From: an uncultured Poribacteria bacterium
Lineage (GTDB): Bacteria; Poribacteria; WGA-4E; WGA-3G
Length of the DNA: 64,000 nucleotides
NCBI GenBank assembly: GCA_951812525.1
Contig: OX638316.1
Span: forward strand, 310,001 to 374,000
Direction of reading: 5' to 3'
Part shown: piece by piece, positions 1-8,767 of the stretch
How the letters are laid out: each line of letters starts with the position of its first letter
How positions within the stretch are numbered: position 1 is the first letter of the stretch
The notes under the pieces: model-generated
The model's input: the letters and a program-made list of their open reading frames with translations, nothing else
Database searches by the model: none
What the model was told of the DNA's origin: nothing
Program-made: the position numbers and the translations under genes

Positions 1-688
1 TCGGATAGCGTGGGTTATCAGGGTGATCAACGATAGCAACGCCGTAGGTTTTATCGTCTGTGGGATGTTGTGAAGTGAAACTGCACCAACGGCTCTGTTT
101 GCCGAAGATGTCCATCGGTTCAGTGCGTCCATCAGCATCTAACAGGCTGCCGGGTGTGATGATATTGTCGAATCGGATTGCTAATCCACTGTAGAACCTA
201 CCGTCTGCACCGGGTTCACCGCGCCGTAAGTCTAAGACGACCTCACGCGCGTTCGGGTGGAGCGTCAATGACACAGATATCTGCATCGCATCTGTTGTAG
301 GTGGATGGACGGTTATCTCTCGCTGCTCGGTTAGATGCGTTGTGCCTTGCCAATCTATCCATGCGTTTTCTGTTGTTAGACTTGCGCTGTTGGCGTCTGC
401 ACTTTGCGCGACAATTCGCTGATGGATGATTTTACCGAAGCCGGTTGGATCACTACCGGGTGCCGGTTGTTCCCAAAAATTGACTTCGTTAACTTTTTTC
501 CATGCGACCCACATCCCTTGATGATGTACATGATCACCGGGTTCGTTCATTGTGAGTGATGGTGCACCGGGCAGGTTCAATGGATGACAAAACGGACGGT
601 TACCATCTTCAGGAAAATGGTAACCGAGGACCTGTTGTCCCTCCCAAGCGACGGTTAGACTGTTTTGTGTATGTGATAGTGTAAACAT
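1..688 (-). CDS. PmoA-like (DUF6807) family protein, partial
   Basis: An open frame starts with ATG at 688 and runs off the left edge, so only about 229 N-terminal residues are visible. The translation contains the signature HHQGMWVAWKKVNEVNFWE near residues 54-72, followed by beta-rich sequence with DGRFYSGLAIRFDN. This matches the PmoA/DUF6807 family, named after a methane-oxygenase-associated gene but found mostly next to sugar dehydrogenases and isomerases in Planctomycetes and Poribacteria; its reaction is unknown. The next gene upstream in the same direction is a xylose-isomerase-like TIM barrel that ends 17 bp from this start, so the two are probably co-transcribed. No signal peptide is visible. 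Confidence 0.75.
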   Translation of the reverse strand, partial: MFTLSHTQNSLTVAWEGQQVLGYHFPEDGNRPFCHPLNLPGAPSLTMNEPGDHVHHQGMWVAWKKVNEVNFWEQPAPGSDPTGFGKIIHQRIVAQSADANSASLTTENAWIDWQGTTHLTEQREITVHPPTTDAMQISVSLTLHPNAREVVLDLRRGEPGADGRFYSGLAIRFDNIITPGSLLDADGRTEPMDIFGKQSRWCSFTSQHPTDDKTYGVAIVDHPDNPRYP

Positions 689-705
689 TTTTTATTCGTC
701 TAACC

Positions 706-1530
706 TCAATTAAGGTAAAGATTCACGACTTCACGCTCCAGTGCCAAACCTTCCCATTCATCATCACCGGGTCCGTCGTATATGAGCGTATGCGGCCCAG
801 CGAAATCGGCTTTTTGGGTGAGTTCAAGGCATTGTACGTAGTCTTCTTTGTCCATTTCACGCGGGGCGGCGAAATGTGCTTTGGTATGACACGATTCTGC
901 CCACGAAGCGATTGCAGCGAGGTCATCATACTTTGTATCGCCACGCCAGTTGCCGAAGTCGAGACAAAGCCCGACCTTACCGTCTAATCCCCCTAAAATG
1001 GCGGTGACGTTTTCAGGTGTGGAGAAGATGGAGAACCAATTTTCGCTCATTAAGCGGATGCCTGCGGTGTCGGCACGTTCGGTGAGTTGCGAGAGCACCT
1101 CGCGGCTCTGTGCTAAGGTTTCTGGAGATGGTGACGCTTTCCCGCCGATGACGCGCGCACACTTCGCACCGAGTTCACCAGCAATATCAACCCATTTTTC
1201 AATCCACGCTATATCGCGTGCTGCTTCAGATGCGTGGGTGATGTCGCCATCGTCAATCAGCAGAGAGAAGAGTTCTACATCTGCATCTGCGAGTGCGGCG
1301 CGAAGTTCGGAGAGGTAAGACTTCTCCACAGAAGGCAGATGGAAGTGGCAAATCTCCAAGGTGCGAATGCCGAATTCGGAAACGCGAGCGGGTAGTTCAA
1401 GAAGCGAAGTAGCTCCCTGATTGTGGGTTTCAATTGGGATCTGCATATCATGCGCGGGTCCGGTAAATGCAGGTTTTCCGAGTTGCCGATGCAAACTCCA
1501 TGTTGAGACTGAAAGACGTGGTGTTGCCAT
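706..1530 (-). CDS. Sugar phosphate isomerase/epimerase family TIM-barrel protein
   Basis: A 274-residue protein of the xylose-isomerase-like (AP endonuclease 2-type) TIM-barrel family. Expected barrel features appear in order: TRLSV-type first strand (MATPRLSVSTWSLH), a LEICHFHLP strand near residue 58, an SENWF acidic/metal strand near 161, a LCLDFGNW strand near 187 and an H-x-K region (CHTKAHF) near 213. Such enzymes isomerise or epimerise keto sugars or act on cyclitols with a divalent metal; the substrate cannot be read here. It precedes the PmoA-like gene on the same strand, an arrangement typical of carbohydrate catabolic loci. The ATG at 1530 is the natural start. Confidence 0.8.
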   Translation of the reverse strand: MATPRLSVSTWSLHRQLGKPAFTGPAHDMQIPIETHNQGATSLLELPARVSEFGIRTLEICHFHLPSVEKSYLSELRAALADADVELFSLLIDDGDITHASEAARDIAWIEKWVDIAGELGAKCARVIGGKASPSPETLAQSREVLSQLTERADTAGIRLMSENWFSIFSTPENVTAILGGLDGKVGLCLDFGNWRGDTKYDDLAAIASWAESCHTKAHFAAPREMDKEDYVQCLELTQKADFAGPHTLIYDGPGDDEWEGLALEREVVNLYLN

Positions 1531-1589
1531 AATTTAATTCCCCCAATGTCCGAGATCCGGAAATCATCGTGACAGATTTTGACAATAGG

Positions 1590-1679
1590 CTACTTTTTTG
1601 TGGCTCTCCGCACGATCCGCCCAAAAGTAATGAAAAATGCTACAATAAGACCTACGATAACCAATTCTCTCCAATCCAT
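1590..1679 (-). CDS. 29-residue single-TM membrane protein
   Basis: A tiny frame beginning MDWRELVIVGLIVAFF and ending GRIVRRATKK: one hydrophobic segment followed by a basic tail, so a predicted N-out or signal-anchored mini membrane protein. Its ATG overlaps the stop of the preceding broken gene as TGATG, the hallmark of translational coupling. Pairs of a roughly 70-residue two-TM protein and a roughly 30-residue one-TM protein with these openings (IKEEIGWLKV and MDW/MNW) occur in many bacteria as far as I recall, but no function is known to me. Support is the coupling plus the sensible topology, not a database match. Confidence 0.45.
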   Translation of the reverse strand: MDWRELVIVGLIVAFFITFGRIVRRATKK

Positions 1680-1905
1680 CACAGTTCATCCAATTCACTC
1701 ATTTTTCGGCGTGCGGTCCTATCAATTCGGTCAATTACAAACATCATTAGGAATGCAGCAAACGTGCCAACAAGATAAAGAAACAAATTCACTTTTCCGT
1801 AATTCAGAACCAGCCAAGCAACCAAGGAAATGTCTGCGCAATCAAGAGAGCAAATATAACCTTTAACCAGCCAATTTCTTCCTTGATTTTATCAATATGC
1901 GACAT
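1679..1905 (-). pseudogene. Frameshifted small two-TM membrane protein gene
   Basis: From ATG 1905 the frame reads MSHIDKIKEEIGWLKVIFAL and stops at a TGA (1804-1806) after GWF. A different frame continues without interruption as LVLNYGKVNLFLYLVGTFAA, then a second hydrophobic segment and the charged end RRKMSELDEL, stopping at 1679. Joined, the pieces make a roughly 75-residue two-helix membrane protein with an amphipathic N-terminus. A one-base indel near 1805 explains the break. It is either a decayed gene or an assembly error; the downstream coupled mini-gene at 1590-1679 is intact. Function unknown. Confidence 0.5.
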
Positions 1906-1953
1906 ATACGTTCATCTTTCTGGTCAGGATAACCGTATGTTCTAACAATTCAG

Positions 1954-2709
1954 TCATAGTTTATCATTAATCCATGCCATAACTTTTTCAACCATGACAG
2001 GGGTGGCATCGCCAGAAAAGACGTGATCTACGCCTGGAAGTTCAAGGAGATCTGTTCGCGCGTTTGCGTGCTGAAGGATGTCGTGGCTATCCCCGATTGG
2101 AACGATATCGTCCTCTGTTCCGTGAACTAACAGCCACGGCACATCAAATTTACTTGCCTGTTTTGCAACGCTGCCGATCGTTGCCATGTCATCCATATAG
2201 GCTTGCGAGAGCGGACAGTCGGGTTCGTCCCACATAAAGCCCTCGTCGGGTGTGACATCGCCGAATTCGCGTTCTGCAAACGCCTTTGTATGTACCATCC
2301 CAGCGAGCGAGACAAGCACTTGGATACGTTTATCATTGATGGTACGCAGCACACCGACAGCACCGCCCATACTATGCCCGACATAACAGACGTTATATTC
2401 TTTAAGGACATCAATAATACTACCGAGGTCAGATACCTCTTTCGTGACAATGGAATCTGTAAATACGCCTTCCGATTCACCGTTGCCAGAAAATGAGAAG
2501 CGTATAGCAGAAATACCAGCAGCAGCGAGACCTTCCGCCAAAGCGATAAGGGCGGGTCGATCTTTGTTGCCGGTGACCCCATGTCCAATTACCACAATTC
2601 TGTTGCCTTCGCCTTCGTGGAAGGTATAATCAAGGCGTTCGCCGTGTTCGTTTCTAATTTCACCAAATTTTGCCCCCGCGGGCAAAATTTTTCCTTGCTT
2701 TACATCCAT
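1954..2709 (-). CDS. Alpha/beta hydrolase (serine esterase-like)
   Basis: About 251 residues from ATG 2709. Alpha/beta-hydrolase landmarks: oxyanion strand VVIGHGVTGNKDRP, nucleophile elbow GHSMGG, an acidic-residue strand with VHGTEDDIVP, and a histidine in GVDHVF close to the C-terminus, giving Ser-Asp-His in the expected order. It is a cytosolic hydrolase related to the YfhR/FrsA-like and acetylxylan-esterase-like branches; the substrate is unknown. A start at 2784 is also open, but the extra 25 residues would be encoded by a hairpin repeat (2715-2782), so the MDVKQG start is preferred. It follows the molybdenum hydroxylase on the same strand. Confidence 0.8.
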   Translation of the reverse strand: MDVKQGKILPAGAKFGEIRNEHGERLDYTFHEGEGNRIVVIGHGVTGNKDRPALIALAEGLAAAGISAIRFSFSGNGESEGVFTDSIVTKEVSDLGSIIDVLKEYNVCYVGHSMGGAVGVLRTINDKRIQVLVSLAGMVHTKAFAEREFGDVTPDEGFMWDEPDCPLSQAYMDDMATIGSVAKQASKFDVPWLLVHGTEDDIVPIGDSHDILQHANARTDLLELPGVDHVFSGDATPVMVEKVMAWINDKL

Positions 2710-2714
2710 AAAAT

Positions 2715-2782
2715 TGTAGGGCGGAGGATACTCCGCCCGAACTTCCTCTCTATCGTAGGGGGGATGCCTATGGCATCGCCCC
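2715..2782. repeat. Two adjacent short hairpin repeats
   Basis: Two near-perfect palindromes sit side by side: GGGCGGAGgataCTCCGCCC at about 2719-2738 and GGGGATGCCtatGGCATCGCCCC at about 2760-2782. Both carry a TGTAGGG/CGTAGGG edge. The same edge motif (CCTACA on one strand) flanks other hairpins in this window (19.4, 46.5 and 53.7 kb), so these look like members of a dispersed REP-like family. They overlap the extended start of the hydrolase gene and could act as a transcription-end or mRNA-stabilising structure after the molybdenum hydroxylase gene. Confidence 0.6.
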
Positions 2783-2806
2783 ACCAGTTATCTGACCTAC
2801 AAACAC

Positions 2807-5104
2807 TTAATGTCCATTGCTCTGCAATGCCTGAACGACCTTCTCAGGTTTGATTGGCAATTCGGTAACTCGTATACCGACAGCATCTTTGACAGCATTT
2901 GCCATCGTTGCCAATGTTGGCGTGATCGGCGGTTCACCTACGCCTTTGGCACCATAAGGACCGTTGGGGGCAGGCACTTCAACAATAACAGATTCTACTG
3001 TTGGCAGGTCTGCGGAGGTCGGGACGCGGTAGTCAACGAAACCCGGGTTAATATTTCCGTCTTCGCCGTACTGCATCTCTTCCATCATTGCCCAAGCGTA
3101 ACCTTGGACGGTTCCACCCTCAATTTGTCCTTCAACAGCCATTGGATTGATAGCGAAGCCGACATCCTGGGAAGCGACCAGTTTGAGAACCCTGGTTCTG
3201 CCAGTATCTGGGTCTACCTCAACTTTGGCAATCTGTGCGGCGAGTGCCGGTGTACTGGCTTGCCGTGCAAAGGAGCCTTTTCCGACGATGGGACCACCGG
3301 TCGTAGAGAGGCTGTACGCAGCGAGTTCACCCAACAAGATAGACTTCGGCGGATCGGCGGTAACCACATGAACCTCGCCATCTCTGAGTTCAAGGTTGTC
3401 AACATTCATATTGAGTCGTTCCGAGGCGAGTTCGAGAATACGCTGGTGCGCATCTTCGGCGGCCAATTTGGCAGTGTTACCCATTGTGAAGGTAACGACG
3501 CTTCCGCCTGAACCGGTTGAATACGGCGCGGAATCTGTATCACCCCGTCGAATTGTGACGCTCTCATACGGCACTGTCAGGATTTCAGCGATAATTTGTG
3601 AAATCGCGGTATCCGTTCCTGTGATGTCCATAGAGCCGTGGAAGATACGGACACTCCCGTCTTCGTGAACAGCAACGTAGACCCCACCGGGTCCACATCC
3701 GTTTGTCCAATCACCAACTGCGACGCCCCAACCTTGGTTTTCACCTGCTTCACGATCCCACCATCCGGCGGCATCAGCGACAGCTTCCAAGGTTTCTTTG
3801 TAACCCACTTTGGGTTCAGTTGCACCAGCAGGGATAGGATCACCTTCTTCACGCATGTTCATCAGCCGGAACTTAACGGGATCCATACCGATGCGTTCAG
3901 CAATTTCGTCGAGTTGAGATTCACCGGCGAAAATAGCTTGCGGTGCACCCGGTGCCCTGTATGCGGCTGTACCAGATTTGTTGGTGTGAACGCCGTAAGC
4001 ATCTACCTTGAGATTAGGAATCTTGTAGACACCACGGACTCGGATTGTGCTGCCAATGGATGCGCCGGAGACGGATCCAGAATCCCAAAAAGCGAGCGCC
4101 TGTCGTGCGAGGATACGTCCGTCGTTCGTGGCACCCGTTTTCAGCTTAATAACACATCCCGGTGCGGGTCTACCATCGGTGAATTCCTCTTCACGCGTCA
4201 TCTGTACACGAACTGGACGTCCCGATTTCTGTGAAAGCAACACGGCTGGAACGTGTGTAATGATGACGCCAAAACGTCCACCAAAACCGCCACCCATAGT
4301 TGTTCCGATGACATTAATCTGCGTCAATGGGATACCCAACGTACCGGCAATACCGGAACGGATAGCAAAAGGACCTTGGGTCGATGCCCAGACGGTGACT
4401 TTGCCAGATGAGTCGGCACTTGCCACAGAGACGTGGGGTTCCATGTAGGTTTGATGTACACGCGGAATCACATACGTATCTTCAACAACGACATCGCATT
4501 CGGCAAACCCTTTTTCAATATCGCCTGCGTCGGAGTGGCTTTCGGCAGAGATGTTATAGTAAACTTCATCTGGATAATTTTCTAATTCTGCCTCAAGTTT
4601 GCTAATTTCGTCGCTGTGATCGTTCTCTTTATCACGAGTGAGTCTTCGGATCTGCGTTGCGATTTCCCGGCGGTTCGGACCATCCTTTGTACCATCACCG
4701 TGCAGGCGAGGTGCTGACGGTTTAATCGCTTCCATAACGTCCTGCACAACCGGTAGAACTTCATATTCAATCTTAATGAGTTCAGCGGCTTCCTCAGCGA
4801 TATCAGGATCGGTTGCAGCGACAGCGGCGAGGGGTTCGCCCAAATACAAAATTTTATCAGTTGCAAAGACTCTACGACCGCTGGGTACATCGTCTTGCGT
4901 AATAATTGCCTTGACGCCAGGAAGTTTTTCGGCTTCGCTGGTGTCAATACTGAGTATGTTGGCGTGTGCCTGCTTGCTACGGACGATTTTGCCGTAGAGC
5001 ATCCCTGGAGGATGCACATCTGCGCCGTATTGGGCAGCACCAGTTACTTTTTCGACGGCATCCACCCGTGCAACTGTTTGCCCGACAACAGTATAGTCTG
5101 ACAT
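2807..5104 (-). CDS. Xanthine dehydrogenase-family molybdopterin-binding subunit
   Basis: A 765-residue large subunit of a molybdenum hydroxylase. It opens with the a/b-hammerhead domain (VGQTVARVDAVEKVTGAAQYG), has MGGGFGGRFG near residue 268, the Mo-site stretch AAYRAPGAPQAIFAGES near 380-396 and the catalytic-glutamate loop AKGVGEPP near 725. The enzyme hydroxylates an aldehyde, N-heterocycle or similar with water as oxygen donor, passing electrons to the 2Fe-2S and FAD subunits encoded just upstream. The AYR(A/G)xG-type loop resembles xanthine-dehydrogenase and aldehyde-oxidase relatives and not form-I CO dehydrogenase (AYRCSFR). Unusually, residues of about 138-183 form a highly charged insertion absent from typical members. 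Substrate undetermined. Confidence 0.88.
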   Translation of the reverse strand: MSDYTVVGQTVARVDAVEKVTGAAQYGADVHPPGMLYGKIVRSKQAHANILSIDTSEAEKLPGVKAIITQDDVPSGRRVFATDKILYLGEPLAAVAATDPDIAEEAAELIKIEYEVLPVVQDVMEAIKPSAPRLHGDGTKDGPNRREIATQIRRLTRDKENDHSDEISKLEAELENYPDEVYYNISAESHSDAGDIEKGFAECDVVVEDTYVIPRVHQTYMEPHVSVASADSSGKVTVWASTQGPFAIRSGIAGTLGIPLTQINVIGTTMGGGFGGRFGVIITHVPAVLLSQKSGRPVRVQMTREEEFTDGRPAPGCVIKLKTGATNDGRILARQALAFWDSGSVSGASIGSTIRVRGVYKIPNLKVDAYGVHTNKSGTAAYRAPGAPQAIFAGESQLDEIAERIGMDPVKFRLMNMREEGDPIPAGATEPKVGYKETLEAVADAAGWWDREAGENQGWGVAVGDWTNGCGPGGVYVAVHEDGSVRIFHGSMDITGTDTAISQIIAEILTVPYESVTIRRGDTDSAPYSTGSGGSVVTFTMGNTAKLAAEDAHQRILELASERLNMNVDNLELRDGEVHVVTADPPKSILLGELAAYSLSTTGGPIVGKGSFARQASTPALAAQIAKVEVDPDTGRTRVLKLVASQDVGFAINPMAVEGQIEGGTVQGYAWAMMEEMQYGEDGNINPGFVDYRVPTSADLPTVESVIVEVPAPNGPYGAKGVGEPPITPTLATMANAVKDAVGIRVTELPIKPEKVVQALQSNGH

Positions 5105-5191
5105 CTAATACTCCTTCCTATAATGATCGTTTAGGTTCGCTTTCAAAGCGACCTATCAATATAAATTTTTACGATGTGTTTACGTGATTTT

Positions 5192-5671
5192 TTAAGCAGT
5201 CGTGCGAATCTCTTCCGCTGCTTTTAAAACTGCCTCAAGAATTTTTGTGTACCCGGTACAACGACAGATATTCCCACCGAGGGCATGTCTGAATTCCTCT
5301 TCGCTCCGGTTCGGATTCTCATCCAAGAGTGCCTTTGATGCCATAATAAAACCGGGTGTGCAGAAACCGCACTGATAACCGCCTGTGTTAATAAACGCCT
5401 GTTGAACAGGATGGAGTTCGCCGTCTCCGGCTAAACCCTCAATGGTGGTAATTTCTTTGCCGGAAGCGGTGACACCGAGCACCATACAAGACGTAACAGC
5501 CTCACCGTCAACTATGACAGTGCAGGCACCACAGTCGCCTGTGCTACATCCCTCTTTAGTTCCAGTCAAACCGATCGTATCGCGAAGTACAGCCAATAAG
5601 GTTTTACGCGGCTCAACGAGTAAATCGTGTTCATCGCCGTTAACCTTCAGGTTGACATGGTGTTTTGCCAT
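5192..5671 (-). CDS. (2Fe-2S)-binding subunit of molybdenum hydroxylase
   Basis: A 159-residue small subunit with the two iron-sulfur clusters of this family. The N-terminal plant-ferredoxin-type motif is CSTGDCGACTVIV followed by SCMVLG, and the C-terminal four-helix domain carries CGFCTPGF and CRCTGY. All eight cysteines are present, so electron transfer from Mo to FAD should be intact. It lies between the FAD subunit gene (97 bp upstream) and the Mo subunit gene (87 bp downstream) on the same strand, the usual coxM-coxS-coxL order of such operons. The length is normal. Confidence 0.93.
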   Translation of the reverse strand: MAKHHVNLKVNGDEHDLLVEPRKTLLAVLRDTIGLTGTKEGCSTGDCGACTVIVDGEAVTSCMVLGVTASGKEITTIEGLAGDGELHPVQQAFINTGGYQCGFCTPGFIMASKALLDENPNRSEEEFRHALGGNICRCTGYTKILEAVLKAAEEIRTTA

Positions 5672-5767
5672 ATCTTTTCTCCTTCATACATCCTATGATT
5701 CCGTAGTCTAACGCGAGGCTAACTTTACTGTGCCTCAGCGTTCCTTTTGCTAAACAAATGCTGAGAC

Positions 5768-6616
5768 TTATGCCCTATTGACAGCCTCTTGTACGGTTCG
5801 TCTCGTGAGTACATTAACCATCTCACTGCGGTGTTCTGCGGAGCATCGCAAATCAGATATTGGGCTGGCTGCGGCTGCGGCTGCCTCACCGGCTTGTGCC
5901 AGAAGTTCCGCTGTGAGTTGATTCCCGTTTAACAGATTCTCTGCCTCAGTTGCGCGAATGGGTGTAGGTGCAACGGCTGCGAGTCCGATGCGTGCGTCCG
6001 TGATTACACCGTCGTTAAGATTAACAGCAGCGGCAACACCGATAAACGCCAGATCCATCACTTCTCGGATTTTGTGCTTGATATAGTGGGAACCGGATGC
6101 GGGACTCGGTAGACGAAAGCGTGTAATAATTTCACCGGGTGCCAAGACGGTCTGTCCGGGTCCTGTGAAGAGTTCGTCAATCGATACGGTACGCTCGCCA
6201 TCGGCACTTGCGATGTCAACCTGCGCGTCAGCAACAAGTAAACCTGCGACTGTGTCTGCTGCGGGGGAGGCGTGGGCAATGTTTCCACCGATAGTTGCGA
6301 GGTTACGAATCTGGATAGACCCGATCTCTGCGGCACCTTCTGCCAAGGCGGTGTGGTGTTGCTGGATATCTGCTGATAACTCGACTGCCCGGACCTTGGT
6401 CATCGCGCCAACGCTAATGCTGTTATCGGATTCCGTGGTGACCCCCGCCAATCCCGGAATTTTCTGCAAACTAATCACAGACTGCGGTGCTTCGGTGAGT
6501 GCCTTCATCCCGATAACGAGATCTGTCCCGCCTGCGAGCAGTTGCGTATGCTCCTGTGCAAACAGGCGAGAAGCCTCGGCGAGGGTGGTAGGTTCAAAAA
6601 ACTCAAAATTTCTCAA
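5768..6616 (-). CDS. FAD-binding subunit of molybdenum hydroxylase
   Basis: A 282-residue medium subunit (CoxM/XdhB-like). It begins FEFFEPTTLAEA, has the FAD-pyrophosphate loop AGGTDL near residue 30 and the second flavin motif TIGGNIAHASPAAD near 107-120, and ends with the CO_deh_flav_C-type domain. It passes electrons from the 2Fe-2S subunit to an acceptor. It is the first gene of the three-subunit operon read leftwards (6616 to 2807). No nucleotide insert or truncation is seen. Confidence 0.92.
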   Translation of the reverse strand: MRNFEFFEPTTLAEASRLFAQEHTQLLAGGTDLVIGMKALTEAPQSVISLQKIPGLAGVTTESDNSISVGAMTKVRAVELSADIQQHHTALAEGAAEIGSIQIRNLATIGGNIAHASPAADTVAGLLVADAQVDIASADGERTVSIDELFTGPGQTVLAPGEIITRFRLPSPASGSHYIKHKIREVMDLAFIGVAAAVNLNDGVITDARIGLAAVAPTPIRATEAENLLNGNQLTAELLAQAGEAAAAAASPISDLRCSAEHRSEMVNVLTRRTVQEAVNRA

Positions 6617-6749
6617 ATTTAATCCTCCGTTTCATGTCATTTTAGGGTAACATATCCGCTTGTATCTTTTCTGGATGGGAAACCTGATGACATTTAAAGC
6701 ATATCTCATTAGAGAAGATTCGTCAATCTTAAATTGACCGAATGCGCCA

Positions 6750-7988
6750 TCATGGAATCGGCCAGCCGGGTACCGGTTCACTACGAAGTGCTTCTATTTC
6801 ATAAAGTTCCTCAACGCTGACTTCGCGACCAAGCTTCGCAGATAAGAGCGCGCCGCTCATAATCTCTGTAACGTTCAAACCGATGTCGCCGTTGCTAACA
6901 GGTTGTGCGTCGCTATTACAGGCATCGAGAAAATCACGGAATTTGTCTGGGAAGTTTCTATCTGGCACTTCCAACGGTGTTTCAACGAGATTACCTTGAT
7001 AGCGTCTTCGATCCCCCTGGGTATCCCACGTTCCTCCTTCAAGAAAGAGTTTATCGTCGCTAAACGAACCTTTAGAGCCGAAAATGAAAATGCCTTGTGG
7101 TTGCCCCGCCATATTGCTTGACCAGCCGTTTTCAAATGTAAAGGACATACCGTTCGTGAACCGGACAAAGACGGAGGCGTGTTCTTCAACGTCGTTAATC
7201 TCGTCACCCGTATACTCAGGAAGCATCCCACGATAGGCGATACCACTGATCGTGGCAGGTTGCGGTGAACCGAGTAAATAGAGGGAGCGATTTATGAGGT
7301 ACACACCTGTATCGTATATGGTGCCGCCACCGCTGAAAGCCGAATTGAGGAACCATCTGCCGTAGCCGAACATGTCCACATTGGGTCTGCCGCGGACACG
7401 GTAACTGGTAAGTCTACCGTAGTAGACATCGCCGATTTTTCCAGAGGTCACATAGTCTCGAATGGCGTAACTCGTTGGATCGAGGCACGTGCCACCGCTC
7501 TGGTATGCGAGTTTAACGCCAGCCTCGGCACAGGCATCACGCATATTTCTTGCTTCTGTTGCCGTGCGCGCCATCGGCTTTTCGCAAAAAACGTGCTTTC
7601 CAGCTTTCGCAGCTGCGAGGGTAGCGGCTTCGTGGACAAACGGTGGTAACGCAAGACTCACAGCGTCTAAATCACATTCCCTCAACATTTCGTTGTAGTC
7701 GCTGAAGATTTTGACACCGTTGTTTGCATACTCTGCCCAGAGTGCAGCGTCTGCTTGCAATTGTTCGCGTACCTCTGAGGTATCCGCTTTTCCTGCCTCG
7801 GCGGTTGCAGATTCGGCGCGGGACGCTGCCCCGGAAAGGGCTTCTGCATGTCGCCGATTTACATTCGCTTCTACTGTATCGCAAATAGCAACGATTTCTG
7901 CGTGCTGCGGATGCGCGAGATACCCATTGATGTGTGAACCGGAGATCATACCGCATCCAATAAGCCCAATCTTAATCCGTTTTGACAT
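6750..7988 (-). CDS. Gfo/Idh/MocA family oxidoreductase
   Basis: A 412-residue NAD(P)-dependent sugar or cyclitol dehydrogenase-like protein. The N-terminal Rossmann fold begins IKIGLIGCGMISGSHI, and the conserved CEKPMARTATEA lysine-proline motif is near residue 138, followed by the C-terminal alpha/beta domain with GGGTIYDTGVYLI. Between the second strand and the SDYNEML helix there is an Ala/Glu-rich insertion of about 40 residues (about 48-90) that is not usual in the family. It is upstream of the molybdenum hydroxylase operon on the same strand with a 133-bp gap, so it could be in the same regulon. Substrate unknown. Confidence 0.85.
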   Translation of the reverse strand: MSKRIKIGLIGCGMISGSHINGYLAHPQHAEIVAICDTVEANVNRRHAEALSGAASRAESATAEAGKADTSEVREQLQADAALWAEYANNGVKIFSDYNEMLRECDLDAVSLALPPFVHEAATLAAAKAGKHVFCEKPMARTATEARNMRDACAEAGVKLAYQSGGTCLDPTSYAIRDYVTSGKIGDVYYGRLTSYRVRGRPNVDMFGYGRWFLNSAFSGGGTIYDTGVYLINRSLYLLGSPQPATISGIAYRGMLPEYTGDEINDVEEHASVFVRFTNGMSFTFENGWSSNMAGQPQGIFIFGSKGSFSDDKLFLEGGTWDTQGDRRRYQGNLVETPLEVPDRNFPDKFRDFLDACNSDAQPVSNGDIGLNVTEIMSGALLSAKLGREVSVEELYEIEALRSEPVPGWPIP

Positions 7989-8101
7989 TCTGATACTCCT
8001 TGGTGATGTGCTTCTAACAGCAAGTCCTGGCTTGTGTCTCTCAGTCTGCGGAGCCTACCACTTTTCAAAAGAAGAAATTAACCGCGATCGGGAGATTACC
8101 T

Positions 8102-8767
8102 CTACAATAAACCTGACGGCGATTGACCAGCACCTACCTTGACGTGTGTATCTGCTAATTGCGCTTCCACGTGTGCAATAGACTCTTGAAGGTTTGCGAA
8201 AGGCGAACTCGGATACGACTCTATGCTGAAATTAAGGTCATTTTCGCCGAAGGTTACCATATCCACGCCGGGTTTTGCGAATTTGCTGACGTTAATCACA
8301 GCATCAACGGACTCGATCTGCAAGATAAGAATACCGGTGTTGTTCCACCATTCAGCATATTCAAGGCGGTCCATACCACCTTTGATACCGTAGCCGCTGC
8401 TGGGACCCCAACTCCGTTTTCCCATCTGTGGATAGTAGAAGAAATCAATTGCTTCGTCCACGGTTTCAACGTTCTCCACCTGTGGCACGACAATAGCAAG
8501 AGGACCGAGATCCAACAGATTGCCTATGAGATAGGCGTTGCGAGTATGTTTGATGCGGAGCTGCACACCGACATCGAATTCGCTTGCCATGGTGCAGTAT
8601 TCAACGAGTTTGTCTTCATTTGCAGCACCATGTTGATGGTCAACACTAATTAAATCGTAGTTGCCTTGATCGAGAACCGCTGCCATCTCGTCGCGGGTGC
8701 AACCGAAGGGGGCACCAGATGCAATGTTAACCGCCTCTTTATTATGGATGCGTTGTTTTAAGGACAC
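8102..8767 (-). CDS. HpcH/HpaI aldolase family protein, short C-terminus
   Basis: About 221 residues of the HpcH/HpaI class II aldolase family, which cleaves or condenses 4-hydroxy-2-keto acids with pyruvate. Visible are the catalytic-base region DHQHG, the LRIKHT strand (Arg), the metal-binding Glu and Asp in LILQIESVDAV and TFGENDL. The start is GTG 8767, preceded by a perfect AGGAGG (8776-8781) with 8-nt spacing; a TTG at 8791 is open but lies upstream of that site. The protein stops soon after HVKVGAG, about 30 residues earlier than family members that end with a further barrel strand and helix, so it may be trimmed or decayed at the C-terminus. Confidence 0.75.
   Translation of the reverse strand: MSLKQRIHNKEAVNIASGAPFGCTRDEMAAVLDQGNYDLISVDHQHGAANEDKLVEYCTMASEFDVGVQLRIKHTRNAYLIGNLLDLGPLAIVVPQVENVETVDEAIDFFYYPQMGKRSWGPSSGYGIKGGMDRLEYAEWWNNTGILILQIESVDAVINVSKFAKPGVDMVTFGENDLNFSIESYPSSPFANLQESIAHVEAQLADTHVKVGAGQSPSGLL

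Noticed and set aside
1804-1806. TGA in the small membrane-protein gene as a second selenocysteine codon
   Set aside because: Reading through gives only four codons before another TGA, whereas a different frame continues the protein; an indel fits better.
1579-1866. 95-codon plus-strand frame
   Set aside because: It lies antisense to the small membrane-protein genes and has no recognisable features.
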